Assembly: GCF_028622875.1 (NCBI RefSeq)
Contig: NZ_CP117709.1
Span: 3,100,001-3,164,000 of the forward strand
DNA length: 64,000 nt
Origin: Streptomyces sp. MMBL 11-1
Lineage (GTDB): Bacteria; Actinomycetota; Actinomycetes; Streptomycetales; Streptomycetaceae
Direction: 5' to 3'
Under the pieces are notes generated by a model. That model made no database searches. It was not told where the DNA came from and saw only the letters and a list, made by a program, of their open reading frames with translations. This document shows positions 8,416 to 17,830 of the stretch, in pieces (the stretch's first letter is position 1; each line of letters starts with the position of its first letter). The translations under genes were made by a program, and so were the position numbers.

Positions 8416-9309
8416 TCAGGCCCAGGGGTCGAAGGGGATTCCGGCCGGCTTGGAGCTGTTGAGCAGGTTGCGGAAGCGGTCGTCCTTGTCGGTGACCTTG
8501 ATGGTCGCGGCTCCGAAGTCGGCGTTCATGAGCCTGTCGCGCAACTCCGTGCTGGGGAAGCCGTTCCAGTCGACGACCGGCGGGTAGCGCCAGTTGCCGT
8601 AGTGGTTCTCGGGCGGCTCGTCGTTGCCGTTGGCGAGCCGGAAGAAGTGCGTGCTCGGCCCGTCCTTGTGGTAGACGGCCTTGGGGTGCGAACCGTCGAA
8701 CCGCACCTGCGAGCGCGGGTAGGTCCTGACGGTGCTGTGCTGCGTCGTCGAGACGTGATCCACCTGGTTGGAGCTCTGGTTGACCCAGGAGATCACGTGC
8801 TCGAAGTCGTGCCGGTGCCCGCCGAGCCCACTGCCGTGAACGGCCTGGTCCTTCTCGAAGTAGCTCGCGTAGACGATGCCGCACCAGCCGTTGTTGCACT
8901 TCGAGCGGGCGTACGTCTGGGAGTTGTCCAGGTCCCACCGGTCCCGGCAACTGCCGTTGATCGCACCGGTCGTCCTCAGCCCGGGCGCGAGGGTGCCGTC
9001 CGGGCCGATGGCGGGGGTGGCGTAGCAGCCGTCGCCGTCGTAGTCGAAGGCGGGCGAGAACGCCTGCTCGTAACCGCCCGCGTTCTGGGGCAGGTTGCCG
9101 GGCGGGTCGGCGTGGGCGGCGGAGGCGGTGCCCAGCACGAGGAGACCGGCGGCGGCGAGTACGGCGGCGGTGCGGGTGGTGCGCCTGCGGGCGGCACCGT
9201 CGTGGGCACGGGCGACGAACCCGTTGCGGACGGAAAGCAGGGCTCCTACGGCGACGGATGCGGTACCGCGGGTTCCGGTCGGCATTGCCGGTTTCGGCAG
9301 AGTTCGCAT
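8416..9309 (-). CDS. Secreted NPP1/NLP (necrosis-inducing-like) protein
   Basis: 297 aa. The N-terminus is unusually long and basic, then a hydrophobic run (about 48-64) and an AHA signal cleavage site around residue 67, so it is exported. The mature part is an NPP1-family domain: its metal-binding motif is GHRHDFE (residues 164-170), a variant of the GHRHDWE hallmark of NLP cytolysins, with two Cys pairs (GSCRDRW, KCNNGWC). NLPs of plant pathogens lyse dicot membranes through sphingolipids; many bacterial ones are not toxic. The start at 9309 follows AGGAGCGAG; ATG 9330 is in frame but lacks such a site. Confidence 0.88.
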   Translation of the reverse strand: MRTLPKPAMPTGTRGTASVAVGALLSVRNGFVARAHDGAARRRTTRTAAVLAAAGLLVLGTASAAHADPPGNLPQNAGGYEQAFSPAFDYDGDGCYATPAIGPDGTLAPGLRTTGAINGSCRDRWDLDNSQTYARSKCNNGWCGIVYASYFEKDQAVHGSGLGGHRHDFEHVISWVNQSSNQVDHVSTTQHSTVRTYPRSQVRFDGSHPKAVYHKDGPSTHFFRLANGNDEPPENHYGNWRYPPVVDWNGFPSTELRDRLMNADFGAATIKVTDKDDRFRNLLNSSKPAGIPFDPWA

Positions 9310-9536
9310 GGTTTCTCGCTCCTGACTCATCGGGCACATCAGCACGTTGCGACGGGGATCGACCCCCGCAAGAGTTGCCCTGTTCATGACAGATAGAAAC
9401 GGAAGGCCTCCTCCCACCTGCCCGCCGGCACTCGGCCGCCGCCCACCCAGCAAACGATCAAGAAGCGAAGATAACGTGGGGGAACAGGCAGCCTCGGGGC
9501 GGAAGAAGAATCGACGTACGGCTTCACGGAGGACCT

Positions 9537-9983
9537 ATGACTTGGGACGAGTGGGAGCAGGCGAAGGCACGGGTCCAGCAGGACGCGGCCATGCGGCTGA
9601 ATCAGGTTGCCCCCGAAAGCGGCGGTGGCGGCGGCGACGGAGACCTGGTCGTGCACGACAACGTCCTCGGCGCGCTCGGCAACGCGGCTCACAGCCTGCG
9701 GCAGCACTTCTCCACCGCGTCCGACCACGCACGGCAGAACACCTTCGACGCCTCCATCCAGCTGTTCAACGACGGGCTGGACATGGGCTCCGCCCTCACC
9801 GAACTCCACGACGCCTGGAACACGAAGGCGGGAACGCTCAAGGAGGCGTGCGCGCACATCTCCAACCACCTCGACTACACCCGCGCCGAGCACGCGAAGG
9901 ACACGGTCAAGATCGCGACGGACATGCGCACGGTCGGCGGGGACGAGCTGTCCGTGTCGCGCATCAACGACTACTACAAGTAG
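9537..9983 (+). CDS. Small helical protein of a WXG-type secretion locus
   Basis: 148-aa, Gly-rich loop (residues about 28-34) between a charged N-terminal helix (TWDEWEQAKARVQQDA) and a long helical part with the profile of WXG100/ESX helical hairpins, though the motif here is DAWNTKAG rather than W-x-G. Preceded by GGAGG. It is the first gene of a run with the DUF6571-like WXG protein and two lipoproteins, so it may be a partner or chaperone of that protein. No catalytic residues seen. Confidence 0.75.
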   Translation: MTWDEWEQAKARVQQDAAMRLNQVAPESGGGGGDGDLVVHDNVLGALGNAAHSLRQHFSTASDHARQNTFDASIQLFNDGLDMGSALTELHDAWNTKAGTLKEACAHISNHLDYTRAEHAKDTVKIATDMRTVGGDELSVSRINDYYK

Positions 9984-9986
9984 CCG

Positions 9987-10049
9987 GCACGCAGGCACGC
10001 GGCACGCAGGCACGCAGGCACGCAGGCACGCAGGCACGCAGGCACGCAG
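9987..10049. repeat. 8-bp tandem repeat (GGCACGCA, about 8 units)
   Basis: Head-to-tail copies of GGCACGCA with one variant unit, filling the 85-bp gap between the small helical gene and the WXG/DUF6571 gene. Copy number likely varies between strains, which would change the spacing upstream of the ribosome binding site of the next gene. Confidence 0.85.
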
Positions 10050-10068
10050 AACTACGGGGGCACGCATC

Positions 10069-12255
10069 ATGGTCACCTTCCAAGAACTCAACGATCTGCG
10101 TCTGGGAAAGCTCCAGGCGGCGGTCGCGGACTGGCAGGCGATGGTCGACAAGCTGGTCAAGGTCGCCGACGGCGGCAATGGCGAGGTCAGCGCGGCGGAT
10201 CTGGGCAGCAAGGCCAGAGCGGCCGACTGGAAGGGCCAGAACGCGACCGTGACCAAGGACTTCGTCACGGTCACGGCGCGGGAGTTCGATGACGTCGTCA
10301 CCGTCGCCCGGAGCGTGCACACGATCCTGAGCGGCGCGCACAGCAAGCTGACGAAGCACAAGAGCGACTTGGCCGACGCGGTGGGACGCGCGGCCAAGAA
10401 GAACATCTATGTGAACGACAAGGGCATGGTCAACGCCGCCGTCCCCTCACCGCAGGCGGCCGGCGACGCGAAGATCGAACCGCCGACCCAGGCGGAGATC
10501 GACGCGGTGGCCAAGGAGATCAGCACCATCCTGACCGCGGCGGGCGAGACGGACAGCACGGCCGCCACGGCGCTGCGTTTCCACGCGAAGGACAAGCACG
10601 GGTTCGAGTCGAGCGGATTCAACAGCTTCGACTCGGCGCAGAAGAGCATCGAGGACTCCGACGAGCTCATCGCCCTGGGCAAGAAGGACCCCAGCGAGCT
10701 CACCAACGACCAGCTGGCACGCTTCAACGCCCTGATGAAAGCCCACCCCAACGACCCCGTCTTCGCCGAGCGCGTGGCCCTGGGCCTCGGCCCGGAGGGG
10801 ACGCTGAAGTTCTTCGCCGGGGCGGTGGACCTGGACAGCTGGGAGAACCGGGAAGGCGGCGGAACAGGCACCCGGGAGGCGCGCGAGGAGCGCATGCAGC
10901 TGCTCGGCACGCTGGAGAAGCAGCTGGGCACCACGCTGGCCACCGCATCGCACTCCAACAGCGAGGGCATGGAGGCCTGGAAGGACCGGGTGGTCGCGCT
11001 CGGCGGCGAGAACGTCGGCAGCGGCCAGGGCGGGAGTCAGACCCGCGTACACGGCTTCCAGGCCATGAGCAACCTCATGCGCCACGGGAAGTACGAGGGC
11101 GAGTTCCTCAACGACTACGGCAACGCGCTCGTCAAGTACGAGAAGGAGAACACCGGGGACGTCAAGGACCCGGGCCCCGGCGGCAAGAACCGGGAGGACG
11201 TACTGCCCTGGGACAGGCTCCCGTCGTACGCGAAGATCGACCAGCTCCACTACGGCGACGAGGCCGACGCGGGTACGGACCCGATGACCGGGTTCATGAA
11301 GGCCCTGTCCCACAACCCCGACGCGGCCACCGACTTCTTCAGCTCGACGGACCCCCAGGACAACGCGCAGTACGTTCTCAAGGACCGCGAGCCCTTCAAC
11401 GACGTGGTGCCCGACTCGATGGGATACGGAAAGTCGGCCGGCGACTACGACGGCCCGAAGGCGAGTTACGAGGCGACCGGCGACGCCCTCGTCGCGGCGG
11501 CGACCGGGGTCGACCCGAACGACAGCTCCGCGCGGCCCCCCGAGCACACCGGACAGCACCGGGAGGTGCTCGACAGCTCGCTGAAGTACCTCGCCGCGCG
11601 TGGCGACGACTTCCCCGCCGAGATGCGGGACGACATGGCGATCGTGCTGACGAACCACGGCGACACGGTTCACCACTCCGCCAGCGCACTGGCCGACGAC
11701 CCCAAGGACCCGAAGCTGCTGGACAGGGACCAACTGCTGGAAGTCTCCAAGCAGATCTCCCGCGACCAGAACGCGTACGGGATGCTCAACGAGGGCCTGA
11801 ACCGGGAGATCGTCCGGGACATTCACGAGGACAACCCGAAGGACCCCAAGGAGACCCTGCAGCGGGCCGGCGCCACGGTCGGCTTCCTGGAACAGGCCCG
11901 CTACCAGGCCCTGGTGACCGACAAGGACGACCCCTCGTGGGACGCGAAGTGGCTGTACCACGGCTTCGGCAGCATCGCGAACTTCGTTCCCGGGGTGGGT
12001 GACATCGCCCAGCGCGGTATCGACGCTGCGGCGTACGAGTGGCAGACGCAGGAGCAGGAGCGGATCGACGCGATCCAAGTTCAGGACAACAGAGAAACGT
12101 TCAAGGGGAGGGAGCAGCAGTTGCAGGCACTGGCTGACGAGTGGGAGAAGGCGAACCCAGGCCATTCCAACACCCGATACACCATCACCAGGGAAATCGG
12201 CAGTGCTGCGTACGACGGCAACGACCGCGCCAGCGGGCTGGCGGGCGGAGGGTGA
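10069..12255 (+). CDS. Large WXG-like protein, DUF6571-type
   Basis: 728-aa acidic, helical protein without signal peptide. Residues 1-110 form a WXG100-like hairpin with W54-K55-G56 in AADWKGQNAT. The remainder matches the Streptomyces DUF6571-type proteins as I recall them: EIDAVAKEISTILTAAG, then SNLMRHGKYEGEFLNDYG and a C-terminal region with WLYHGFGSIANFVPGVGDIAQ (about 615-640), the kind of hydrophobic patch seen in polymorphic toxins. Such proteins are probably type VII-like secretion substrates. The ATG at 10069 follows GGGGG. The gene overlaps the next lipoprotein gene by one base (TGATG). Confidence 0.8.
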   Translation: MVTFQELNDLRLGKLQAAVADWQAMVDKLVKVADGGNGEVSAADLGSKARAADWKGQNATVTKDFVTVTAREFDDVVTVARSVHTILSGAHSKLTKHKSDLADAVGRAAKKNIYVNDKGMVNAAVPSPQAAGDAKIEPPTQAEIDAVAKEISTILTAAGETDSTAATALRFHAKDKHGFESSGFNSFDSAQKSIEDSDELIALGKKDPSELTNDQLARFNALMKAHPNDPVFAERVALGLGPEGTLKFFAGAVDLDSWENREGGGTGTREAREERMQLLGTLEKQLGTTLATASHSNSEGMEAWKDRVVALGGENVGSGQGGSQTRVHGFQAMSNLMRHGKYEGEFLNDYGNALVKYEKENTGDVKDPGPGGKNREDVLPWDRLPSYAKIDQLHYGDEADAGTDPMTGFMKALSHNPDAATDFFSSTDPQDNAQYVLKDREPFNDVVPDSMGYGKSAGDYDGPKASYEATGDALVAAATGVDPNDSSARPPEHTGQHREVLDSSLKYLAARGDDFPAEMRDDMAIVLTNHGDTVHHSASALADDPKDPKLLDRDQLLEVSKQISRDQNAYGMLNEGLNREIVRDIHEDNPKDPKETLQRAGATVGFLEQARYQALVTDKDDPSWDAKWLYHGFGSIANFVPGVGDIAQRGIDAAAYEWQTQEQERIDAIQVQDNRETFKGREQQLQALADEWEKANPGHSNTRYTITREIGSAAYDGNDRASGLAGGG

Positions 12256-12797
12256 TGAAGCCGGCGAAGAAGAGCATCCCCCGTCCGACAGGCCGTGCCG
12301 TACTTCTTGCCGCGCTACTCGTTGGGGCCGTCGGCTGCGGCGGACCCGACGCGTTCAAGGTCTCGGAGGCCTGTGGCACGAAGGTTGACCCCGACCTGAT
12401 CGGCCAACTGCTGCCCAGAGGCGAGGAGCTGAAGACCAAGGACACCTTCTCGGAACCCAAACAGCCCCGCTGCGAGTTCGAGATCGATGGACAGGAACGG
12501 GTGGGACTGCGGGGCGACGTCGTCGAACCGTTCATCAAGCCACTGAAGGTCAACGAACGGACCATGCGGCGCTTGGGCAACCCGAAGCCCGCCGACGTCG
12601 GCGACGGCGCCACCATTTCGGACCACGCGGCCATGGCCGTACAGGCGTGCACGTACAAGGGAGAGAAGAGCCAGTACGTTCTGGTCATCGATGGCGTGGA
12701 GGACCCGGAGGACACCGCCGAGCGCCGTCGCATCCTGGAGCAGTTCCTGCGCTCCCAACTCCCCGTCGCGATGGAGGCGGAGGGCTGCCGACCGTAG
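12255..12797 (+). CDS. Lipoprotein, first of a tandem pair
   Basis: 180 aa. A twin-positive N-terminus (KPAKK...RPTGR), a hydrophobic core and the lipobox VGCGG (acylated Cys about residue 28) mark a lipoprotein. The mature part has four more Cys residues (SEACGTKV, PRCEFEI, QACTYKG, EGCRP), likely two disulphides, a layout like the DUF3558 group of actinobacterial lipoproteins. Its ATG overlaps the stop of the WXG-protein gene, so they are co-translated; an accessory or immunity role for the secreted protein is inference. It is followed by a close paralogue. Confidence 0.82.
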   Translation: MKPAKKSIPRPTGRAVLLAALLVGAVGCGGPDAFKVSEACGTKVDPDLIGQLLPRGEELKTKDTFSEPKQPRCEFEIDGQERVGLRGDVVEPFIKPLKVNERTMRRLGNPKPADVGDGATISDHAAMAVQACTYKGEKSQYVLVIDGVEDPEDTAERRRILEQFLRSQLPVAMEAEGCRP

Positions 12798-12853
12798 GGC
12801 CGGGCCGGGGGCAGAAGATACGTGGGAGGGCCGGAGGACGTAGTGAGGGGCGC

Positions 12854-13387
12854 ATGCGAAGAAACGTTCTGCGGCAAGGGGGCGGAATTGCGCTGCTCGC
12901 CGCCCTACTTCTGGGGGCTACCGGCTGCGGCAGCCCCGCAGCATTCAAGGTCTCGGAGGCCTGCGGCACGAAGGTTGACCCCGACCTGATCGGCCAACTT
13001 CTGCCCAGAGGCGAGGAGCTGAAGACCAAGGACACCTTCTCGGAACCCAAGCAGCCCCGCTGCGAGTTCGAGATCGATGGACAGGAACGGGTGGGACTGC
13101 GGGGCGACGTCGTCGAACCGTTCGTCAAGCCACTGGAGGTCAAGGAATCGGTCATGCTCCGCCTAGGCAACCCGGCGCCCGCCGACATCGGTGACGGTGC
13201 CACCATCGCGGACCACGGAGGGATGGCTCTCCGGGCCTGCACGTACCAGGGCGAGAGAATGCAGTTCGTGCTGGCCATCGATGGCGTGGAGGACCCCGAG
13301 GACACCGCCGAGCGCCGTCGCGTCCTGGAGCAGTTCCTGCGCTCCCAACTCCCCGTCGCGATGGAGGCGGAGGGCTGCCGACCGTAG
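12854..13387 (+). CDS. Lipoprotein, second of a tandem pair
   Basis: 177 aa with the lipobox ATGCG. It is a paralogue of the preceding gene: the stretch after the lipobox and the last ~40 codons are nearly identical in DNA sequence, while the middle (about residues 95-135) and the signal peptide differ. Start at 12854 is preceded by GAGGGGC. The 56-bp spacer carries no terminator, so it should be transcribed with its neighbour. Identical Cys pattern, presumably the same function with a different surface. Confidence 0.82.
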   Translation: MRRNVLRQGGGIALLAALLLGATGCGSPAAFKVSEACGTKVDPDLIGQLLPRGEELKTKDTFSEPKQPRCEFEIDGQERVGLRGDVVEPFVKPLEVKESVMLRLGNPAPADIGDGATIADHGGMALRACTYQGERMQFVLAIDGVEDPEDTAERRRVLEQFLRSQLPVAMEAEGCRP

Positions 13388-13516
13388 GGGGCCGGGCCAC
13401 CGGGCACACCCGCATCGCGGGCAGCGCAATGCTGCGAAGGCCCTGTCCCGGAACGCACTCGACGTCCTGCCGTGCGGCAGGTCCGGCCCCCGCTCACCCC
13501 ACCCACCAGGGCAGTG

Positions 13517-14182
13517 CTACGCCTGCCTGGCTTCCGGCTTGTGGGCCATGAAACCGGCGACCGGCCGCTTCGCGCCTTCCTCGGGCGCCTGCAACGTCCG
13601 CCCCGTGACCACGAACCCCGCTCGTTCCAGCAGTTCGGCGATCCGGTCCGCGGGCAGCCGGTAACTGTCGAAGGGGACGGGAGGGCCGCCGTAGCCGTGC
13701 GTCAGACGCTGGTGCCCGTCGTCACCGACCCGGGTGACGAGCAGCAGGTGCCCGCCGGGAGCCAGAGTCCGGTGGAACTCGGCGAATACGCCGGGGAGCG
13801 ACTCCGGTGGCAGGTGGTGCGTCGAGTAGTACGCCAGGATGCCACCGAGTTCGTCGTCACCCGCCTCCAACGCGGTCATCGAGCCGACCTCGAAGCGCAG
13901 TTCCGGATAGGCCGCACGCGCCAGCGCGACCATCCTCGGTGACAGGTCGATCCCGAAGGCGGAAACGCCCAGCGAGGTCAGGTACGCGGTCACCTTCCCC
14001 GGCCCGCAGCCGACATCGGCCGTCGGCCCGAGGTCCGCCGTCGTGACGAGCTCGGCGAATGCGGCCAGCACGGCACGCGACAGCGGGTCCAGCTCGCCGG
14101 GGTCCTTGACGGACCGGGCGTAGTCGGCGGCGGCGACGGCATCGTACGACTGCCGGATCGGTTCCAGGTGCGCGGGTTTCAT
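13517..14182 (-). CDS. Class I SAM-dependent methyltransferase
   Basis: 221 aa. The SAM-binding motif I is PTADVGCGPGKVTAYL (about residues 53-68), followed by the acidic residue of motif II in FGIDLSPRMVALAR and the PGGHLLLVT strand of motif III; a typical UbiE/Methyltransf_25 layout. The substrate is unknown. The ATG at 14182 has TAGCGT seven bases upstream and no ribosome binding site, a leaderless start. Located convergent to the lipoprotein pair. Confidence 0.85.
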   Translation of the reverse strand: MKPAHLEPIRQSYDAVAAADYARSVKDPGELDPLSRAVLAAFAELVTTADLGPTADVGCGPGKVTAYLTSLGVSAFGIDLSPRMVALARAAYPELRFEVGSMTALEAGDDELGGILAYYSTHHLPPESLPGVFAEFHRTLAPGGHLLLVTRVGDDGHQRLTHGYGGPPVPFDSYRLPADRIAELLERAGFVVTGRTLQAPEEGAKRPVAGFMAHKPEARQA

Positions 14183-14189
14183 CCCGACC

Positions 14190-14195
14190 ACGCTA
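14190..14195 (-). promoter_or_regulatory. -10 box of leaderless methyltransferase gene
   Basis: TAGCGT (minus strand) seven bases before ATG 14182. Confidence 0.55.
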
Positions 14196-14283
14196 TGTCC
14201 CCAGCAGCCTCGAAGGCCATGGGTCTGCTGAGCGACGCGAGGGGCGGGGATCGCTCCCCGCCCCGCCCCGGCCGCCCCCGCTC

Positions 14284-16866
14284 TCAGCTGGGCAGCACCG
14301 GAAGCAGCTCCGGCAGATGGCCGTCCGAGGCGGTGGCCGCCGCGACGCGTTCGGCCGGGACCTCGCCGTACAGGGTCGTACGGGGGCGGGACGGGCGGCC
14401 CGCGAGTTCGGCGATGGCCTCCAGGCCCTGGATCGAGCGGTACGAGCCGTAACCCGACCCCGCCATCCGGGAGATGGTCTCCTCCATCAGCGTGCCTCCC
14501 AGGTCGTTCGCGCCCGAGCGCAGCATCTCCGCCGCGCCCTCCGTGCCGAGCTTCACCCAGCTCGTCTGGATGTTGGTGATGTGCGGGTGGAGCAGGAGCC
14601 TCGCCATGGCGGTGACGGCCCTGTTGTCGCGGTCCGTCGGGCCCGGGCGGGCGATGCCGGCCAGGTAGACCGGGGCGTTGGTGTGGATGAAGGGGAGCGT
14701 CACGAACTCCGTCAGGCCGCCGGTCTCCTGCTGGAGTCGGGCAAGGGTGCGGAAGTGGCCGAGCCAGTGGCGGGGCTGGTCCACATGCCCGTACATCATC
14801 GTCGAGGACGAGCGCAGGCCCACCTCGTGCGCCGTCCTGATGACCTCCAGCCAGGTGGCCGTGGGCAGTTTGCCCTTGGTGAGGACCCAGCGGACCTCGT
14901 CGTCCAGGATCTCCGCCGCCGTACCGGGGATCGAGTCGAGCCCGGCCTCCTTGGCAGCCGTCAGCCAGTCGCGAATCGACAGGCCGGTGCGGGTCGCCCC
15001 GTTGACGACCTCCATGGGGGAGAACGCGTGGACGTGCATGCCGGGTACGCGTTCCTTCACCGCCCGCGCGATGTCGAAGTACGCCGTCCCGGGCAGGTCC
15101 GGGTGGATGCCGCCCTGCATGCAGACCTCGACCGCGCCGACGTCCCACGCCTGCGCCGCCCGGTCCGCGACCTGGTCGAGGGAGAGCGTGTACGCGTCGG
15201 CGTCCGTGCGGCGCTGGGCGAAGGCGCAGAAGCGGCAGCCGGTGTAGCAGACGTTGGTGAAGTTGATGTTCCGCGTGACGATGTACGTGACCTCGTCGCC
15301 GACCACGTCCCGGCGCAGCGCGTCCGCGATCCGGCACAGCTCGTCCAGCGCCGGGCCGTCCGCGTGGAGCAGGGCGAGCGCCTGGTCGTCGGTGAGCTTC
15401 GTCGGGTCGTCGGCGGCCTGGCTCAGCGCCTGGCGTACGTCGGTGTCGATGCGGGACGGGACCATGCCGGGGGCCGCCGCCTCGCGGAGCGCCTCCCAGT
15501 CCCCGTACACCTCGTCGAAGTCGTTACGGCGGTCGCCGGTGCGGCCTTCGGTGTCGATGGTGGCGTGCAGGTCGGTGCGGCCGGAGGAGGTGAAGCCCTC
15601 GTCCGGCTCCTGCCAGGGCAGACCGGCCGGGATCGCGCCCTCGCGGGCCAGGCCCGTCTCCGGGTCGGCGAGCGCGCGGACGTGCGGGAGGAGACGGGGG
15701 TCGAGCCAGGGCTCGCCGCGCTGGATGAACTCGGGGTAGATCGTGAGGCGTTCACGGAGCTGGAAGCCGGACTCCGCCGTCCTCCGCGCCAGTTCGTCGA
15801 TGTGCGGCCAGGGGCGCTCGGGGTTCACGTGGTCGGGGGTGAGCGGCGAGACCCCGCCCCAGTCGTCGATGCCCGCGCCGATGAGGAGCGCGTACTCGGC
15901 GTCCACCAGGTTCGGCGGGGCCTGGATCCGGGCGGACGGGCCGAGGATGTGCCGGGCCACCGCGATGGCGGCGGCCAGCTCCTCCAGCTCCGCGTCGGGC
16001 ATCTTGCGCATCGCCGTGTCCGGCTTGGCGCGGAAGTTCTGCACGATGACTTCCTGGATGCCGTGGTAGGCGCGGGCCGTCTTCCGCAGCTCGAAGAGGG
16101 AGTCGGCGCGCTCCTCGTAGGACTCGCCGATCCCGATCAGGATGCCGGTGGTGAAGGGGACGTTGGAGCGGCCCGCGTCTTCGAGGACGCGCAGCCGTAC
16201 GGCCGGTTCCTTGTCCGGGGAGCCGTGGTGCGGGCCGCCCGGCTCGGACCACAGGCGGGTCGCCGTCGTCTCCAGCATCATCCCCATCGAGGGGGCCACG
16301 GGCTTGAGGCGCTGGAGGTCGGTCCAGGTCAGCACGCCCGGGTTGAGGTGGGGCAGCAGACCCGTCTCCTCCAGGACCCGGATCGCCATCGCCCGTACGT
16401 ACGCGAGCGTGTCGTCGTACCCCTCAGCCTCCAGCCACTCCCGCGCCTCGGGCCACCGGTCCTCGGGCCGGTCCCCCAGCGTGAACAGCGCTTCCTTGCA
16501 GCCCATCGCCGCGCCCTCGCGGGCGATGGCCAGCACCTCGTCGGGCGACAGGAACATGCCGTGGCCGGCCCGGCGGAGCTTGCCGGGGACGGTGACGAAG
16601 GTGCAGTAGTGGCACTTGTCGCGGCAGAGGCGGGTGAGCGGGATGAAGACCTTGCGCGAGTACGTGATCACGCCCGGCCGGCCCACCGCCTCCAGACCCG
16701 CGTCCCGGACGCGGGCGGCGGACGCCGCGAGGTCCGTCAGATCGTCGCCGCGCGCCTGGAGCAGGACGGCGGCCTCGGTCACGTCGAGGGCGACACCGTC
16801 GCGGGCGCGTTTGAGCGCGCGCCGCATGGCGTTGGAGGTGGGGCGTCCGCTCTGAGCATCGGTCAT
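14284..16866 (-). CDS. fbiC: FO synthase, two radical-SAM halves
   Basis: 860-aa bifunctional FbiC, which joins tyrosine and 5-amino-6-ribitylamino-uracil to make FO, the deazaflavin core of cofactor F420. The CofG half holds the [4Fe-4S] motif CRDKCHYC (C81, C85, C88); the CofH half holds CYTGCRFC (around 540). The length equals that of actinobacterial FbiC. The ATG at 16866 is preceded by TATGCT at six bases and no Shine-Dalgarno, so the mRNA is probably leaderless. Nearby, an F420-dependent-type oxidoreductase (19661-20506) is a potential user of the cofactor. Confidence 0.97.
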   Translation of the reverse strand: MTDAQSGRPTSNAMRRALKRARDGVALDVTEAAVLLQARGDDLTDLAASAARVRDAGLEAVGRPGVITYSRKVFIPLTRLCRDKCHYCTFVTVPGKLRRAGHGMFLSPDEVLAIAREGAAMGCKEALFTLGDRPEDRWPEAREWLEAEGYDDTLAYVRAMAIRVLEETGLLPHLNPGVLTWTDLQRLKPVAPSMGMMLETTATRLWSEPGGPHHGSPDKEPAVRLRVLEDAGRSNVPFTTGILIGIGESYEERADSLFELRKTARAYHGIQEVIVQNFRAKPDTAMRKMPDAELEELAAAIAVARHILGPSARIQAPPNLVDAEYALLIGAGIDDWGGVSPLTPDHVNPERPWPHIDELARRTAESGFQLRERLTIYPEFIQRGEPWLDPRLLPHVRALADPETGLAREGAIPAGLPWQEPDEGFTSSGRTDLHATIDTEGRTGDRRNDFDEVYGDWEALREAAAPGMVPSRIDTDVRQALSQAADDPTKLTDDQALALLHADGPALDELCRIADALRRDVVGDEVTYIVTRNINFTNVCYTGCRFCAFAQRRTDADAYTLSLDQVADRAAQAWDVGAVEVCMQGGIHPDLPGTAYFDIARAVKERVPGMHVHAFSPMEVVNGATRTGLSIRDWLTAAKEAGLDSIPGTAAEILDDEVRWVLTKGKLPTATWLEVIRTAHEVGLRSSSTMMYGHVDQPRHWLGHFRTLARLQQETGGLTEFVTLPFIHTNAPVYLAGIARPGPTDRDNRAVTAMARLLLHPHITNIQTSWVKLGTEGAAEMLRSGANDLGGTLMEETISRMAGSGYGSYRSIQGLEAIAELAGRPSRPRTTLYGEVPAERVAAATASDGHLPELLPVLPS

Positions 16867-16872
16867 GAAACG

Positions 16873-16878
16873 AGCATA
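16873..16878 (-). promoter_or_regulatory. -10 box of leaderless fbiC
   Basis: TATGCT (minus strand) six bases before ATG 16866; the closest match to the TAtaaT-like consensus among the leaderless boxes here. Confidence 0.6.
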
Positions 16879-17009
16879 CGAGCGAGGTGTGTACGCCGGA
16901 CCAGGGCATCGGGGCGGCTTGTCGAGGTCGCGCCGGCCGCGAGGCGCCCGTGGTCACTCGTGCGGGCCGACTCACCCGGATGAGACCCCCTCGGCGGCGC
17001 CCTCCCGCT

Positions 17010-17015
17010 TAGTGT
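17010..17015 (+). promoter_or_regulatory. -10 box of leaderless HAD gene
   Basis: TAGTGT seven bases before the GTG at 17023, which argues for GTG rather than the following ATG as the start. Confidence 0.55.
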
Positions 17016-17022
17016 CGGAACG

Positions 17023-17751
17023 GTGATGAAAACGATCGTCCTCGACATCGGCGAAACCCTCGTACGCGACGACCGGCACTGGGCGTCCTGGGCCAACTGG
17101 CTCGGCGTGCCGCCGCACACGCTCAGTGCGCTGGTGGGCGCGGCCGTCGCCCAGGGCCGCGAGGCCACGGACGCGCTGCGCGTCCTGCGGCCGGACATGG
17201 ACGTCGAGGAGGCGTACCGCGCGCGGGCCGCCGCCGGGCGCGGAGAACACCTCGACGAGTCGGACCTCTACCAGGACGTCCGGCCCGCCCTGGGCGAGCT
17301 GCGGGCCGCGGGCATCCGGGTCGTGGTGGCGGGGAACGGCTCCGTCCGGGCCGCGGAGCTGCTGCGGGGCCTGGACCTGCCCGCCGACCTGGTGGTCACC
17401 TCGGACGAGTGGGGCGCCCGGAAGCCGGACCCGGCGTTCTTCGCGCGGGTGGCGGAGGTGGCGGGCGCGGCCCCGGAGGCGACGCTGTACGTGGGCGACC
17501 ACCCGGCCGAGGACCTCTTCCCGGCCGCGGCGGCGGGGATGCGGACGGCGCATCTGCGGCGGGGGCCGTACGGGCACTGGTGGGCGGAGCATCCGGACGT
17601 GGTGGGGACGGCGGACTTCCGCATCGACGCGCTGACGGAGCTGGTGGGGTTGGTGGGGTTGGTGGGGTCCGCGGCCCGGGACGCGCCGGATACTCCGCCC
17701 GGCGAGGAGGACAAGGTGGTGCGGCGGGGCGGGTTGAGGTCGGTCCGGTGA
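17023..17751 (+). CDS. HAD-superfamily hydrolase
   Basis: 242 aa. HAD motif I is IVLDIGETLV (nucleophile Asp near residue 7, but the second Asp of DxD is replaced by Glu in DIGET), motif II VVVAGNGSV, Lys in EWGARKPDPAFF and motif IV YVGDHPAEDLFPAAAAGM. The missing second Asp is common in HAD subgroups with phosphatase or dehalogenase activity. The C-terminal 40 residues are low complexity, with LVG repeated three times (DNA unit TTGGTGGGG). Divergent from fbiC with a shared promoter region. Confidence 0.88.
   Translation: MMKTIVLDIGETLVRDDRHWASWANWLGVPPHTLSALVGAAVAQGREATDALRVLRPDMDVEEAYRARAAAGRGEHLDESDLYQDVRPALGELRAAGIRVVVAGNGSVRAAELLRGLDLPADLVVTSDEWGARKPDPAFFARVAEVAGAAPEATLYVGDHPAEDLFPAAAAGMRTAHLRRGPYGHWWAEHPDVVGTADFRIDALTELVGLVGLVGSAARDAPDTPPGEEDKVVRRGGLRSVR
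17642..17672 (+). repeat. TTGGTGGGG 9-bp tandem repeat inside HAD gene, G-quadruplex-prone
   Basis: Three GGTGGGG units in tandem encode Leu-Val-Gly three times near the HAD C-terminus. The run of G tracts on the coding strand fits the intramolecular G-quadruplex pattern. Confidence 0.75.
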
Positions 17752-17758
17752 GCGCGCC

Positions 17759-17830
17759 CAGCCCGTCCGGCGTGCGCCCTTCCAGCCCGTCCGGCGTGCG
17801 CCCTCCCAGCCCGTCCGGCGTTTGAGGACG
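17759..17830. repeat. 24-bp tandem repeat, three copies
   Basis: Copies start at 17759, 17783 and 17807; each holds CAGCCCGTCCGGCGT. This matches the abundant intergenic Streptomyces element with the core GTCCGGCGTTTGAGGAC. Confidence 0.85.

Noticed and set aside
9987..10049. Possible CRISPR
   Set aside because: The units are 8 bp with no spacers, so it is a simple tandem repeat. The same holds for the arrays at 19550, 30157 and 17759.
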